From Paraclostridium sordellii (GTDB lineage Bacteria > Bacillota > Clostridia > Peptostreptococcales > Peptostreptococcaceae): a DNA stretch of 64,000 nucleotides. The stretch lies in contig NZ_LN679998.1 of assembly GCF_000953675.1 (NCBI RefSeq), positions 3,190,224 through 3,254,223 of the forward strand, given 5' to 3'. The translations under genes and the position numbers were made by a program. Numbering within the stretch: position 1 is the stretch's first letter; every line of letters starts with the position of its first letter. The notes beneath the pieces are model-generated. The model was not told the DNA's origin, made no database searches, and was given only the letters and a program-made list of their open reading frames with translations. Positions 1 to 9,289 of the stretch are shown here, one piece after another.

Positions 1-73
1 AGTTCATTTTAAGTAACTGTGTTGGCGTTACTTTTAATCATTTGTGTTTGCCCTTTTCTTAAGGACAAGTAAT

Positions 74-102
74 ACTATACCATCTCAATTTAATAACGTC
101 AA
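74..102 (-). promoter_or_regulatory. Strong sigma-A promoter pointing out of the left edge, probably of an rRNA operon
   Basis: On the minus strand there is TTGACG (102-97), a 17-bp spacer and TATAGT (79-74). The transcript would run through 73-1 and leave the window. That stretch has no ORF but has a structured leader-like sequence. A near-consensus promoter feeding an untranslated leader downstream of lysS fits an rRNA operon promoter, as in related clostridia. This is inference, because no rRNA sequence is in view. Confidence 0.6.
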
Positions 103-126
103 CACTTTTTTAAAAATTTTTTTATT

Positions 127-330
127 TTATTTTGCAATTTTTTCTTCATAACAATATCCATATGCGTCAAATCCAGTTTTTCCAACGGTTACACTTCTAC
201 TTTTGACAACTTTTCTTTTTCTATTTTTCTTAATAGTATACTTAAAAACATCTAAATTTATATGTATCATAACCTGTAAAATTAAAACCATTATAGAAAT
301 CAAACACATCCAATTTATTAAGTTTTTCAT
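127..330 (-). CDS. Small membrane-anchored hypothetical protein (67 aa)
   Basis: I do not recognise this protein. Residues 4-25 form one hydrophobic segment, followed by a strongly basic stretch (KKNRKRKVVKSR) and a short polar tail, so it is probably a single-pass inner-membrane protein with a positive cytoplasmic region. The start is supported by GGAGG seven bases upstream of ATG. It lies downstream of lysS on the same strand but beyond the lysS terminator, so it should have its own promoter, which I cannot place. It could be a spurious ORF, but the ribosome binding site and membrane segment argue otherwise. Confidence 0.5.
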   Translation of the reverse strand: MKNLINWMCLISIMVLILQVMIHINLDVFKYTIKKNRKRKVVKSRSVTVGKTGFDAYGYCYEEKIAK

Positions 331-510
331 TTAAATTCCTCCAATATATTTATTTATTAATGATTTCTATTTTATATACAAACTTCCTTTGTTCTTTTTT
401 CACCATACAAGTTCTTTTTTTATTTTTTTCTATCAACTTATATCAATATTTATTTATAACTTACATTTTTTAATATCATTATAATAACTTTAGTGTTGAA
501 TTAAAAAATA

Positions 511-545
511 AAAAAACCTTTCTAATTTAAGTTAGAAAGGTTTTT
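511..545 (-). terminator. Intrinsic terminator of lysS
   Basis: Inverted repeat AACCTTTCTAA / TTAGAAAGGTT with a short loop, followed on the minus strand by a T-rich run. It lies ten bases past the lysS stop. Confidence 0.85.
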
Positions 546-554
546 AATCTATAA

Positions 555-2081
555 TTATTCTTCTATTTCATCATTAGAAGTTTCTTTTATAGGTTTCATA
601 GTAGGGAATAATATAACATCCCTTATAGATGGTGAGTTAGTTAATAACATCATAACTCTATCTACACCTATTCCTAAGCCACCTGTTGGAGGTAGACCCA
701 CTTCTAGAGCATTTACGAAGTCCTCATCCATATCACAAGCTTCGTCATCTCCTAATTCTTTCTTTCTTAATTGATCCATAAATCTTTCTTTTTGATCTAT
801 TGGGTCATTAAGTTCTGAGAATGCATTAGCTAATTCCCATTTATTTGCGAAAGCTTCAAATCTATCCGTTCTTCTTGGATCCTCAACATTTCTCTTAGCT
901 AATGGAGATACTTCAACTGGATGATGAGTTATAAATGTAGGTTGGATTAACTTATCTTCACCAAACTCTTCAAATAAAGCATTTATAACTTCTCCTCTTC
1001 TCATCCCAGGAGTTATTTCTATTCCTTTTTCCTTAGCTACAGCTAAAGCTTCTTCATCTGTATTTATAGTAGAGAAATCTACTCCAGCATGTTCTTTAAC
1101 ACACTCTTCCATAGTCATTCTTCTCCATGGAGGAGTAAAATCTATTTCAGTTCCTTGATAGTTTATTTTCATACTTCCAGTAGCAGCTTCTGCCATATAA
1201 GCTATCATGTTTTCCGCTATTTCCATCATATCTGTATAATCTGCATATGCTTGGTATAATTCTACAGCTGTATACTCTGGGTTATGCTTTATAGACATAC
1301 CTTCATTTCTGAACATTCTACCCATTTCATAAACTTTATCAAATCCACCTACTATAAGTCTCTTTAAGTATAACTCATTAGCTATTCTTAAATACATAGG
1401 TATATCTAAAGTATTATGGTGAGTTATAAATGGTCTAGCATTAGCTCCACCAGCTATAGTATTTAGTATAGGAGTTTCAACCTCTAAGAATCCTCTTTCA
1501 TCTAAATAAGATCTTAAAGCCTTCATAGCTTTAGTTCTTGTTACGAAAGCATCTTTAACTTCTGGATTAACTATTAAATCCACATATCTTTGTCTATATC
1601 TTAAATCTTGATCTTTTAATCCATGGTATTTTTCAGGAAGAACTTGAAGAGATTTTGTTAATAATTTTACATCATTAGCTTTTATAGATATCTCTTCTTT
1701 CTTAGTTTTAAATACTTCACCTTCAATACCTATTATGTCACCTATATCATATGTAGAGAAAACAGAGTATTCTTCTTCACCTATTCTATCCAATCTTACA
1801 TAACATTGAATTCTACCTTCTTGATCTTGTATATCTATAAATCCAGCTTTACCTTGAATTCTTTTGCTCATTATACGTCCAGCTAATTTAACAACTTTCC
1901 CTTCAAAAGCTTCAAAGTTATTTTTTATATCTGTAGAGTAATTAGTTCTATCATATCTACTTACGTGGAATGGATTTCTACCCATTTCTTGTAACTTAGC
2001 TAATTTTTCTCTTCTTACTTTAAGTACTTCAGTAAGTTCCTCTTTAGCTTGATCATTAGCATTTTGTTGATCATTATTCAT
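555..2081 (-). CDS. lysS: Lysine--tRNA ligase, class II (LysS)
   Basis: This 508-aa class II synthetase charges tRNA-Lys in the cytoplasm. The N-terminal OB-fold anticodon-binding domain occupies about residues 55-160, with the catalytic core after it. Motif 2 is visible as the FRNEG loop, and motif 3 near the C-terminus as [12 protein letters not shown]. The length matches bacterial LysS (about 490-510 aa). The ATG is preceded by GGAGG with good spacing. It follows greA by 15 bases, the greA-lysS order seen in many clostridia, and ends at an intrinsic terminator. Identification is secure. Confidence 0.97.
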   Translation of the reverse strand: MNNDQQNANDQAKEELTEVLKVRREKLAKLQEMGRNPFHVSRYDRTNYSTDIKNNFEAFEGKVVKLAGRIMSKRIQGKAGFIDIQDQEGRIQCYVRLDRIGEEEYSVFSTYDIGDIIGIEGEVFKTKKEEISIKANDVKLLTKSLQVLPEKYHGLKDQDLRYRQRYVDLIVNPEVKDAFVTRTKAMKALRSYLDERGFLEVETPILNTIAGGANARPFITHHNTLDIPMYLRIANELYLKRLIVGGFDKVYEMGRMFRNEGMSIKHNPEYTAVELYQAYADYTDMMEIAENMIAYMAEAATGSMKINYQGTEIDFTPPWRRMTMEECVKEHAGVDFSTINTDEEALAVAKEKGIEITPGMRRGEVINALFEEFGEDKLIQPTFITHHPVEVSPLAKRNVEDPRRTDRFEAFANKWELANAFSELNDPIDQKERFMDQLRKKELGDDEACDMDEDFVNALEVGLPPTGGLGIGVDRVMMLLTNSPSIRDVILFPTMKPIKETSNDEIEE

Positions 2082-2096
2082 TTGTTTACCTCCAGA

Positions 2097-2576
2097 TTAT
2101 CTTCTTATTTCTAATATCTCGAATTTAGCAACCCCATCAGGAACTTGAACATCTACTACTTCTCCTTTAGCTCTTCCTAAAAGAGCCTTTCCTACAGGTG
2201 ATTCGTTTGATATTTTTCCTTCATATGGATCAGCTTCAGCAGAACCTACTATAGTATATTCTACTTCTTCTTCAAATTCCATATCATTAACTTTAACTAT
2301 AGATCCTATAGTAACTATATTTGAATCTATCTTAGACTCATCTATTATAACTGCTTTTCTTAGCATGTTTTCAAGCTTTATTATTCTCTCTTCTACTTGA
2401 GCTTGCTCATTTTTAGCTTCATCATATTCAGCGTTTTCTGATATATCTCCAAAAGATATAGCTACCTTTATTCTCTCAGCAACTTCTCTTCTTCTAACTG
2501 ATTTTAAATGTTCTACCTCGTCTTCTAACTTCTGGTATCCTTCTTGAGTTAATAATATTTCCTTGTTTTCTTCCAT
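2097..2576 (-). CDS. greA: Transcription elongation factor GreA
   Basis: GreA rescues backtracked RNA polymerase by stimulating transcript cleavage. The protein has an N-terminal coiled coil (about residues 15-75, with the acidic tip motif [13 protein letters not shown]) and a C-terminal FKBP-like domain containing SPVGKALLG. An upstream ATG would add 13 residues, but it has no ribosome binding site. The ATG at 2576 has AAGGAG upstream and gives 159 aa, the normal family length, so I chose it. It is immediately upstream of lysS and probably co-transcribed, with dusB 100 bases further upstream. Confidence 0.95.
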   Translation of the reverse strand: MEENKEILLTQEGYQKLEDEVEHLKSVRRREVAERIKVAISFGDISENAEYDEAKNEQAQVEERIIKLENMLRKAVIIDESKIDSNIVTIGSIVKVNDMEFEEEVEYTIVGSAEADPYEGKISNESPVGKALLGRAKGEVVDVQVPDGVAKFEILEIRR

Positions 2577-2676
2577 AACCCCTACAACTCCTTCTCTTTG
2601 TTTTTTATTTAACATTAAATAAAATTTATTTTATATCTTAATCATTTATGCGCTATATTATAAATTACTATCTCCC

Positions 2677-3645
2677 TTATGTCAAGGAGTGGTCCAGGTA
2701 GTAAGATAGCTTGTTTACTACTTCTTCATAGCTTTCTATTTTGTTTATTTCATCTCTTAATCTAGCTGATCCTCTAAGTCCTTTTAAGTACCACGCAATA
2801 TGTTTTCTCATTTCTCTAACTGCTACATATTCACCATGTTCTTCTACTGCTAATTTTAAATGTTTTAAAGCTGTATTTATTTTTTCTTCACAAGTAGGTC
2901 CAGGTAGTATTTCTCCTGTTTTCATATAATGATTTATCCTTTTAAATATCCACGGATTACCTTGTGCCCCTCTACCTATCATTATAGCATCACAGTTAGT
3001 CTTGTTTATCATATTTATAGCATCTTCTACTTCAAACACATCACCATTACCAATTACAGGTATTTCTATGTTCTTCTTAATTTCAGCTATTATATCCCAA
3101 TCAGCTGTTCCTGAATAATATTGTTCTCTTGTTCTTCCATGTATAGCTAATGCACTTATCCCTGAGGCTTCTGCAATTTTTGCAATTTCAACAGCATTCA
3201 CACTATTATCATCCCAACCTTTTCTTATTTTTAATGTAACAGGCTTTTTAGATTTTTTAACAACAGATTTCAATACTTCTTCTGCAAGTTTAGGATTTTT
3301 CATAAGAGCTGATCCATCTCCATTTTTTATAACCTTAGGAGCTGGGCACCCCATATTTATATCCAATATTTCATTTGGATATTCATTTAAGATTTCTGCA
3401 GCTCCTCCCATAAACTCAGGATCTGATCCAAAAATTTGAACAGCCACAGGATGTTCCTCTTCCTCTATCTTCAACATTTTCTTAGTATTTTTATCATCAT
3501 AGCAAAGAGCTTTTGCATTAATCATTTCTGTATATAACATTCCACAATCTTGTTCTTTGCATATTAATCTAAATGGTAAGTCTGTTACTCCTGCCATAGG
3601 AGATAAAAATACCTTATTGTCTAACGTAACATTTCCTATCTTCAT
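2677..3645 (-). CDS. dusB: tRNA-dihydrouridine synthase DusB
   Basis: FMN-dependent enzyme that reduces uridines in the tRNA D-loop with NADPH. The TIM barrel starts with the family signature LSPMAGVTDLPFR. The catalytic cysteine lies in NMGCPAPKV (about residue 100), and the FMN-phosphate motif IGRGAQGNPW is near residue 225. A C-terminal helical domain follows. The 322-aa length is typical. AGAGGAG precedes the ATG. It forms a dusB-greA-lysS run, separated from coaX upstream by a terminator. Confidence 0.95.
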   Translation of the reverse strand: MKIGNVTLDNKVFLSPMAGVTDLPFRLICKEQDCGMLYTEMINAKALCYDDKNTKKMLKIEEEEHPVAVQIFGSDPEFMGGAAEILNEYPNEILDINMGCPAPKVIKNGDGSALMKNPKLAEEVLKSVVKKSKKPVTLKIRKGWDDNSVNAVEIAKIAEASGISALAIHGRTREQYYSGTADWDIIAEIKKNIEIPVIGNGDVFEVEDAINMINKTNCDAIMIGRGAQGNPWIFKRINHYMKTGEILPGPTCEEKINTALKHLKLAVEEHGEYVAVREMRKHIAWYLKGLRGSARLRDEINKIESYEEVVNKLSYYLDHSLT

Positions 3646-3709
3646 ACATAGTCTCCTCTTTCAAAGTTTTAATTATATCTATACCCATTTTTCTATAATA
3701 TCTTATCAT

Positions 3710-3742
3710 AAAAAAGGAACTGGATTTAATATCCAATTCCTT
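3710..3742 (-). terminator. Intrinsic terminator of the panT-coaX transcript
   Basis: AAGGAATTGGAT / ATCCAGTTCCTT hairpin followed by TTTTTT on the minus strand, just after the coaX stop. Confidence 0.85.
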
Positions 3743-3746
3743 GGTA

Positions 3747-4517
3747 CTATTCTTTATTTTTATCATAGATAATTCTTAAACCTTCTAGTGTCAAGAATTT
3801 ATCTACACAATCTATACTATTAGTTTCAGATGCTATTAACGATGATAGTCCTCCTGTGGCAATTACCTTTATTTCTTCATTGTCAAGTTCTTCTTTCATC
3901 ATTTTAACAATCTTATCTACTAATCCTACATATCCATATATTATCCCTGATTGCATTGCTGAAACTGTACTTTTACAAATAGTCATTCCAGGTTTTGTAA
4001 GTTCTACTCTAGGAAGTTTTGATGCCCTTTGGAATAAAGCTTCACTTGATATTTTTATACCAGGAGCTATAGTTCCTCCTAAATAATCTCCCTTTGCTGA
4101 TATAGCGCAAAAAGTTGTTGCCGTTCCAAAATCGATTATTATCATAGGAGCTTTATATTTTTCTATTGCAGCTACAGCATTTACTATTCTATCTGCTCCA
4201 ACTTGTTTAGGATTATCATATTTAATATTTAATCCTGTTTTTATTCCAGGCCCAACTACTAATGGTTGTTTGTTGAAATATTTTATACAAAAATTCTCAA
4301 GAGAATGCATAACATTAGGTACAACTGATGATATTATCACATCTTTTATTGATTTTATGTCTACATTATCATATTGAAATAAATTATTTATCAGCATCCC
4401 ATATTCATCTGATGTCTTTGCTTTATCAGTACTTATTCTCCAATACTTTTTTAGTTCTTTTCCCTCATATATACCTAATACCATGTTGGTATTTCCAACG
4501 TCAAATACTAAAAGCAT
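3747..4517 (-). CDS. coaX: Type III pantothenate kinase (CoaX)
   Basis: Catalyses ATP-dependent phosphorylation of pantothenate, the first committed step of CoA synthesis. The ASKHA-fold phosphate-1 motif DVGNTN is at residues 6-11. The central motif [11 protein letters not shown] (about 107) and IDFGTATTF (about 129-137) are present, and the ATP-binding [10 protein letters not shown] follows near the C-terminus. The 256-aa length fits type III rather than CoaA. It lies 17 bases after panT, so pantothenate uptake and phosphorylation are encoded together. A terminator follows. Confidence 0.95.
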   Translation of the reverse strand: MLLVFDVGNTNMVLGIYEGKELKKYWRISTDKAKTSDEYGMLINNLFQYDNVDIKSIKDVIISSVVPNVMHSLENFCIKYFNKQPLVVGPGIKTGLNIKYDNPKQVGADRIVNAVAAIEKYKAPMIIIDFGTATTFCAISAKGDYLGGTIAPGIKISSEALFQRASKLPRVELTKPGMTICKSTVSAMQSGIIYGYVGLVDKIVKMMKEELDNEEIKVIATGGLSSLIASETNSIDCVDKFLTLEGLRIIYDKNKE

Positions 4518-4534
4518 CTATTCTAACCTTCTTT

Positions 4535-5128
4535 CTATTTTTTGCTTTTTTTCAGTATAATTACAACTCCAGATACAACCAAAGCTCCAACAATAGCTTC
4601 AGGTATACCATTAGTAGCAGCAATTCCTAATATTACAGCTCCTGCTGTAGATGTATCTCCACCTATAGCCTCTACATATCTTTGAGCATAAAGTAAATAT
4701 ACCATACCTAATACCCCAAAGGTATTTATAATAGATCCTAAAAACCCTGAACACATTCCTGATATAGAAATATTTTTAGTTGTTTTAAATACTATTTTGT
4801 AAATATAATACGTAGAAACACCCATTAATACTCTAGGTAATATTGATACTATAGGATTCATAAACATAAAGTTAGTAGGACTTGGCATAGTTATAGCTCT
4901 CATGAAACTAGTTAGTCCAAATATTAAACCTATTATACCGCCCACAATAGGTCCTTCTATTATAGCACCTATTATAACTGGAATATGCATTATAGTAGCA
5001 TTAACAGGTCCAATAGGTATAAATCCTAACGGTGTCATAGATAACATTATAGATATAGCTGATAGCATCCCTATTACAGCCATTTGTCTAACATTAATTT
5101 TTTTCGATACTCCTACTTGTGTTTTCAT
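4535..5128 (-). CDS. panT: ECF transporter S component, probably pantothenate-specific (PanT)
   Basis: A 197-aa integral membrane protein with about six hydrophobic segments. The N-terminus (VRQMAVIGMLSAISIMLSMTPLG) is typical of substrate-binding S components of energy-coupling-factor importers, which borrow a shared EcfAAT module encoded elsewhere. Direct linkage to the pantothenate kinase gene coaX, plus a pan-motif-like leader upstream, makes pantothenate the likely substrate. The ATG has GGAGGTG 8-14 bases upstream, directly after the second leader hairpin. The family assignment is firm; substrate specificity is inferred from context. Confidence 0.85.
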   Translation of the reverse strand: MKTQVGVSKKINVRQMAVIGMLSAISIMLSMTPLGFIPIGPVNATIMHIPVIIGAIIEGPIVGGIIGLIFGLTSFMRAITMPSPTNFMFMNPIVSILPRVLMGVSTYYIYKIVFKTTKNISISGMCSGFLGSIINTFGVLGMVYLLYAQRYVEAIGGDTSTAGAVILGIAATNGIPEAIVGALVVSGVVIILKKSKK

Positions 5129-5146
5129 TATAAAAATACACCTCCG

Positions 5147-5250
5147 TTCCAGCTCTTAAAAGATGCCGGACTTTTCATTAAATTCTTAGTTGTTATTAAT
5201 CTATATAATAATCAGTCAGGCTCCTTAATTATAAGGATGCCAGCTGCGAC
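5147..5250 (-). ncRNA. Tandem bulged-A hairpins in the panT leader, probable pan-motif RNAs
   Basis: Two hairpins of the same design lie between promoter and start codon. The first (about 5246-5213) is CAG-CU-GGC-A-UCCUUA, loop UAAU, UAAGGA-GCC-UGA-CUG. The second (5169-5149) is CCGGC-A-UCUU, loop UU, AAGA-GCUGG. Each has an unpaired A after GGC at the same place and a small internal loop below. The pan motif, known upstream of pantothenate genes in Firmicutes and often in tandem, has bulged adenosines in a stem. I assign it from memory of that motif plus context. The second hairpin abuts the GGAGGTG of panT, which would suit translational control. Confidence 0.6.
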
Positions 5251-5257
5251 AAAAACA

Positions 5258-5286
5258 ATTTTATCAATAGGAAATAACATTGTCAA
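5258..5286 (-). promoter_or_regulatory. Promoter of panT-coaX
   Basis: Minus strand TTGACA (5286-5281), 17-bp spacer, TAAAAT (5263-5258). It lies directly after the stop of the upstream peptidase gene and gives a leader of roughly 120 nt. Confidence 0.75.
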
Positions 5287-5292
5287 TAATTC

Positions 5293-6264
5293 TTATTTCA
5301 ATTTAATTTCATTGTATGAAGGTATATTCTTAATCGCCTTAGCATTTTTAACCGCATTTATTACACTCTTTTCAACAACTTCTGTGGCTAATGAACCTAA
5401 TAATGTTATGTCAGCTTCTATTTCTCCTGTTGAAAGTGTAAATATAGTATCTCCATCATGAGGAGTATGTATAGGAAAAATTGTTTTTGCATATCCATTA
5501 TGGGCCATTTGAGAAATTTTTTTACAATTAGCTTTATCTAATTTTGCATTTGTGGCTACTACTCCAATAGTAGTATTATCTATATTAAATCCCCCTTTAT
5601 TTACACCTTGTTTCATAAGCTCATATGTATTTAAAAAATCATTCTTCTTATCATTTAAAACTCCAGCTATTACCTCTCCGTTTTCATAAACATCTCCAAA
5701 TGCATTCACCGCTATTAAGGCCGATACTATTAATCCGTTATCCAATTTTATAGAGTAACTACCAATCCCTCCTTTTGTGCAATAATCACTACCTTTTATC
5801 TTTCCAACTGTAGCTCCGCATCCTGCTCCAAAATTTCCTTGATCAAGATACTTGTCACTCGCTTTCTCGCAAGCTGTATATCCCATTTGAAGATTTGGTC
5901 TAGATTTAGAATCTCCAACTGCCAAATCAAAAAGTACGGCTCCAGTTACTATAGGTACTTTAGCAACTCCCACATCAAAACCTATGCCTCTTTCTTCTAA
6001 AAATTTACTTACTCCACACGTAGCTTCTAATCCAAATGCTGATCCCCCTGCCAAAACTACTGCATGTACTTTTTGGATCATATTTATAGGATCAAGCAAG
6101 TCAGTTTCTCTTGTGCCCGGAGCCGCCCCTCTTACATCAACACCACATACAGCTCCTTTTTCACATAAAACAACGGTACATCCTGTTAACCCTTTTTTAT
6201 CTTCTACTTGTCCCACTTTTATTCCCTTTATATCCAAAATATTATTATACATATCCATGTTCAC
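5293..6264 (-). CDS. P1 family peptidase (DmpA/BapA-like, MEROPS S58)
   Basis: A 323-aa Ntn-type hydrolase of the family containing DmpA L-aminopeptidase/D-esterase. The N-terminal signature VRGAAPGTRETDLL (about 44-57), HAVVLAGGSAFGLEA and the glycine-rich GNFGAGCGATVGK are all present. The last of these is where the family self-cleaves to expose its nucleophile. Physiological substrates are generally unknown. The ATG is preceded by GAGGTG lying inside birA; the gene overlaps the birA 3' end by 20 bases, so translation is probably coupled. The linkage to biotin ligase suggests no obvious common pathway. Confidence 0.85.
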   Translation of the reverse strand: MNMDMYNNILDIKGIKVGQVEDKKGLTGCTVVLCEKGAVCGVDVRGAAPGTRETDLLDPINMIQKVHAVVLAGGSAFGLEATCGVSKFLEERGIGFDVGVAKVPIVTGAVLFDLAVGDSKSRPNLQMGYTACEKASDKYLDQGNFGAGCGATVGKIKGSDYCTKGGIGSYSIKLDNGLIVSALIAVNAFGDVYENGEVIAGVLNDKKNDFLNTYELMKQGVNKGGFNIDNTTIGVVATNAKLDKANCKKISQMAHNGYAKTIFPIHTPHDGDTIFTLSTGEIEADITLLGSLATEVVEKSVINAVKNAKAIKNIPSYNEIKLK

Positions 6265-7222
6265 CTCGTATTGAAACTTCCCCTGATACTATCTCTTTTT
6301 TATTACCCTCTTTATCTTGAATAATTAAATTTCCATCTGAATTTATATCTATACATTTTACAATTTCCTTTTCATTGTTTTTTATTATATATATTTCTTT
6401 ATTTATAATTGCAGAAAATTTTCTACAAATGTCTAAAGTTTTAGATTTATCTCCATTTACAGTGTAATCTATATAGTTTTTCTCGAACTCTTCTAATATA
6501 TTCCTTATAATATCTACTCTTGATGCCTCATAGCTTTCTTTCTTAATAGATGTTGCTATGTTTTTTATATCCTCAGGAAAATCTAATGTCTTAACATTTA
6601 TTCCTATTCCCAGTACAATATAGTTTACTCTTTCAATCTCAGCAGATAACTCAGTTAATATTCCACAAACTTTTTTATTGTTTAAAATAATATCATTTGG
6701 CCATTTTATAGTTGATTTAATACCTAAGTTATCTAAAGCTTTAACTATAGAAGCTCCAGCGATAAGAGTTATAAAAGGCGCATCCATAGGAGATATATCT
6801 GGTTTTAATATTATACTCATCCATATTCCATCATATTTTCTAGAGTGCCATTTCTTCCCTAACCTTCCTCTTCCTCCTATTTGTTCTTCACTTATAATAA
6901 CAGTTCCATCTACTTTTCCATTGGCTACATTTTTGGCATAATTATTTGTAGAGTCTATACTTTCAAAATGAACTATTTCTCTACCTATAAAATCAGTATT
7001 TAACTCATGAACTATATTTTCTTTACTTAAGATATCATTAGGAGATTCCTTCAACCTATATCCCTTTCTATTTACAGATTCAATTTCATAACCTTGTTCT
7101 TTTAAAGCATTTATATGTTTCCATACAGCAGTTCTAGATATTCCTAGTCTTTTAGATATCTCTTCTCCAGAAATAAATTCTAACTCACCGTCTAGTAATA
7201 TATTTATAACTTTTTCTCTCAA
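6245..7222 (-). CDS. birA: Biotin operon repressor / biotin--[acetyl-CoA-carboxylase] ligase (BirA)
   Basis: Bifunctional protein that makes biotinyl-5'-AMP and biotinylates carrier proteins. It carries an N-terminal winged helix that can repress biotin genes. The helix-turn-helix is at about residues 15-62 (SGEEISKRLGISRTAVWKHI). The ligase domain shows GGRGRLGKKW (about 116-125), the biotinyl-AMP binding loop, and KWPNDI (about 171-176). The 325-aa length is normal for the two-domain type. The start is TTG, with GAGGTG upstream. The P1 peptidase gene overlaps its end. Confidence 0.95.
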   Translation of the reverse strand: MREKVINILLDGELEFISGEEISKRLGISRTAVWKHINALKEQGYEIESVNRKGYRLKESPNDILSKENIVHELNTDFIGREIVHFESIDSTNNYAKNVANGKVDGTVIISEEQIGGRGRLGKKWHSRKYDGIWMSIILKPDISPMDAPFITLIAGASIVKALDNLGIKSTIKWPNDIILNNKKVCGILTELSAEIERVNYIVLGIGINVKTLDFPEDIKNIATSIKKESYEASRVDIIRNILEEFEKNYIDYTVNGDKSKTLDICRKFSAIINKEIYIIKNNEKEIVKCIDINSDGNLIIQDKEGNKKEIVSGEVSIRGEHGYV

Positions 7223-7254
7223 CTACAACACCTCTATCTATTAATAATTAAAGT

Positions 7255-7280
7255 AAAGGCTAGGGATCACCCTAGCCTTT
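7255..7280 (-). terminator. Intrinsic terminator after ftsH
   Basis: AAAGGCTAGGG / CCCTAGCCTTT with a 4-base loop, ten bases past the ftsH stop. The following T-tract on the minus strand is interrupted, so strength is uncertain. Confidence 0.75.
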
Positions 7281-7290
7281 TAATTTTTAT

Positions 7291-9258
7291 TTAATCATTT
7301 ATTTGATCATCATTTTGATCTTTTTCATCAGTTATTTCTTTAGTTAAGTTTAGCTTATTTTCTTTAACCTCAGAATTTAAATCATTGTCTTTTTCAGTTT
7401 CTTCTTGAGTAGTAGCTGTTTCTACTTCAGATTCTAAGCTTAATTCTTTATTAAATGCCTTTATAAATTGATCTGCATCTAAAGTTTCATGAACTAATAA
7501 AGCTTGAGCTACATACTCTAATCTATCCATATTATCTTGAAGTAATTTCTTAGTTCTTCTATATGCCGCATCTACAATATCTTTTATTTCATTATCTATT
7601 TCAAATGCAACTTCTTCAGAATAATTTCTCTTACTTCCTATACTATTTCCTAAGAATACTTCTTCTTCACCATCTCCGAAAGTCATAGGACCAAGCTTAG
7701 TACTCATTCCATACTTAGTAACCATTTGTCTAGCAGTAGCTGAAACTCTTTCTAGGTCATTTGAAGCCCCTGTAGATATATCATCTAAAGTTAATTCTTC
7801 AGCAACTCTACCACCAAGTAAAACAACTATATTTTCTTTCATTTCATTCTTAGTAGCGTAGAATTTATCTTCTACTGGAAGCTGCATTGTAAATCCTCCA
7901 GCTCTACCTCTTGGAACTATTGTTACCTGATGAACTGGGCTTACATGTTCAAGAACATGTGCACAAACAGCATGCCCAGCTTCATGATATGCCGTAAGCT
8001 TTCTTTCAGGTTCACTTATAACTCTAGATTTTTTAGCAACACCTGCTATTACCTTAGTTATAGCCTCTTCTATAGTATCCATTTGTATTTTCTTTTCTCT
8101 TTTTCTAGCCGTAAGTATAGCCGCTTCATTCATTAAGTTTTCTATATCAGCTGGAGTAAATCCAGGTGTTCTTCTTGCTAATACATCAACTTTAACATCA
8201 TCTGCTAAAGGCTTATTCTTAGAATGAACTTTGAATATAGCTTCTCTACCTTTAACATCTGGCGCACCTACTACTACCTGTCTATCAAATCTACCTGGTC
8301 TTAAAAGTGCAGGGTCTAATATGTCAGGTCTATTAGTTGCTGCCATTATTATTATACCTTGGTTAACCCCGAAACCATCCATCTCAACTAGTAATTGGTT
8401 AAGAGTTTGTTCTCTCTCATCATGGCCTCCACCAAGACCTGCTCCTCTTTTTCTACCAACAGCATCTATCTCATCTATAAAAATTATAGCTGGTGCATTT
8501 TTCTTAGCATCTTCAAATAAAGATCTTACCCTTGAAGCCCCTACACCAACAAACATTTCAACGAAATCTGAACCACTTATACTAAAGAATGGTACTCCTG
8601 CTTCTCCTGCAACTGCTCTTGATAAATAAGTTTTTCCTGTTCCTGGAGGTCCAACCATTAATATACCTTTAGGTATTCTTGCCCCTAAATCTATATATTT
8701 CTTTGGATTTTTTAAGAAGTCAACAACTTCTTGTAAATCTTCTTTTTCTTCATTTAATCCTGCTACATCTTTAAATGTAACTCTTGTCTTTTCATCATCT
8801 TTATGAACTTTGGCTTTTGACTTTCCAAAATTCATAACTTTTCCGCCTCCACCTTGAGACTGATTCATAAATACAAACCATAATATTAACACAAAGAATA
8901 ACATAAATAATGATGGTAATATATCGAAGAACCAAGGTGTTGTTGGTTTTGGTGCTCCCGTTAATTGTAATTTACCTTCATTAGCTTGTTTTAATAATTG
9001 ATTTGCAAGCTCTTGTGATTGTATTTCTTTTGGTATATATGTTTTAAATTTTTTGTTGCTGCTCTTTATCGTTCCTTCTAGAACTGTGTCTTCTACAATT
9101 TTTATACTAGATATATTTTCTTTCATTAATTCTCTATAGACAGTTGAAAACTTCATTTCTTCTACTTTTTCTGTAGGACTACCTGAGAACTGTACTATAC
9201 CCACTATAATTATAAATATAAGTAGATAAAAACCTGCTCCCTTTAAAATTTTATTCAA
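7291..9258 (-). CDS. ftsH: ATP-dependent zinc metalloprotease FtsH
   Basis: Membrane-anchored AAA+ protease that degrades misfolded membrane proteins and regulators. There are two N-terminal transmembrane segments (about residues 5-25 and 108-130) flanking an extracytoplasmic domain. The AAA module has Walker A GPPGTGKT (about 203-210), Walker [10 protein letters not shown] and the second-region-of-homology arginines. The zinc site HEAGH is near residue 425. The C-terminal tail (about 615-655) is unusually acidic and polar. The start is TTG with AAAGGAGGG upstream. The gene follows tilS by 31 bases; the hpt gene found between them in many Firmicutes is absent here. Confidence 0.97.
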   Translation of the reverse strand: MNKILKGAGFYLLIFIIIVGIVQFSGSPTEKVEEMKFSTVYRELMKENISSIKIVEDTVLEGTIKSSNKKFKTYIPKEIQSQELANQLLKQANEGKLQLTGAPKPTTPWFFDILPSLFMLFFVLILWFVFMNQSQGGGGKVMNFGKSKAKVHKDDEKTRVTFKDVAGLNEEKEDLQEVVDFLKNPKKYIDLGARIPKGILMVGPPGTGKTYLSRAVAGEAGVPFFSISGSDFVEMFVGVGASRVRSLFEDAKKNAPAIIFIDEIDAVGRKRGAGLGGGHDEREQTLNQLLVEMDGFGVNQGIIIMAATNRPDILDPALLRPGRFDRQVVVGAPDVKGREAIFKVHSKNKPLADDVKVDVLARRTPGFTPADIENLMNEAAILTARKREKKIQMDTIEEAITKVIAGVAKKSRVISEPERKLTAYHEAGHAVCAHVLEHVSPVHQVTIVPRGRAGGFTMQLPVEDKFYATKNEMKENIVVLLGGRVAEELTLDDISTGASNDLERVSATARQMVTKYGMSTKLGPMTFGDGEEEVFLGNSIGSKRNYSEEVAFEIDNEIKDIVDAAYRRTKKLLQDNMDRLEYVAQALLVHETLDADQFIKAFNKELSLESEVETATTQEETEKDNDLNSEVKENKLNLTKEITDEKDQNDDQIND

Positions 9259-9289
9259 AAGAAGCCCTCCTTTCGTAAGTTGTTTTAAT

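Noticed and set aside
2097-2615. Longer GreA beginning at 2615
   Set aside because: There is no ribosome binding site and the 13 extra residues are absent from typical GreA; 2576 has AAGGAG.
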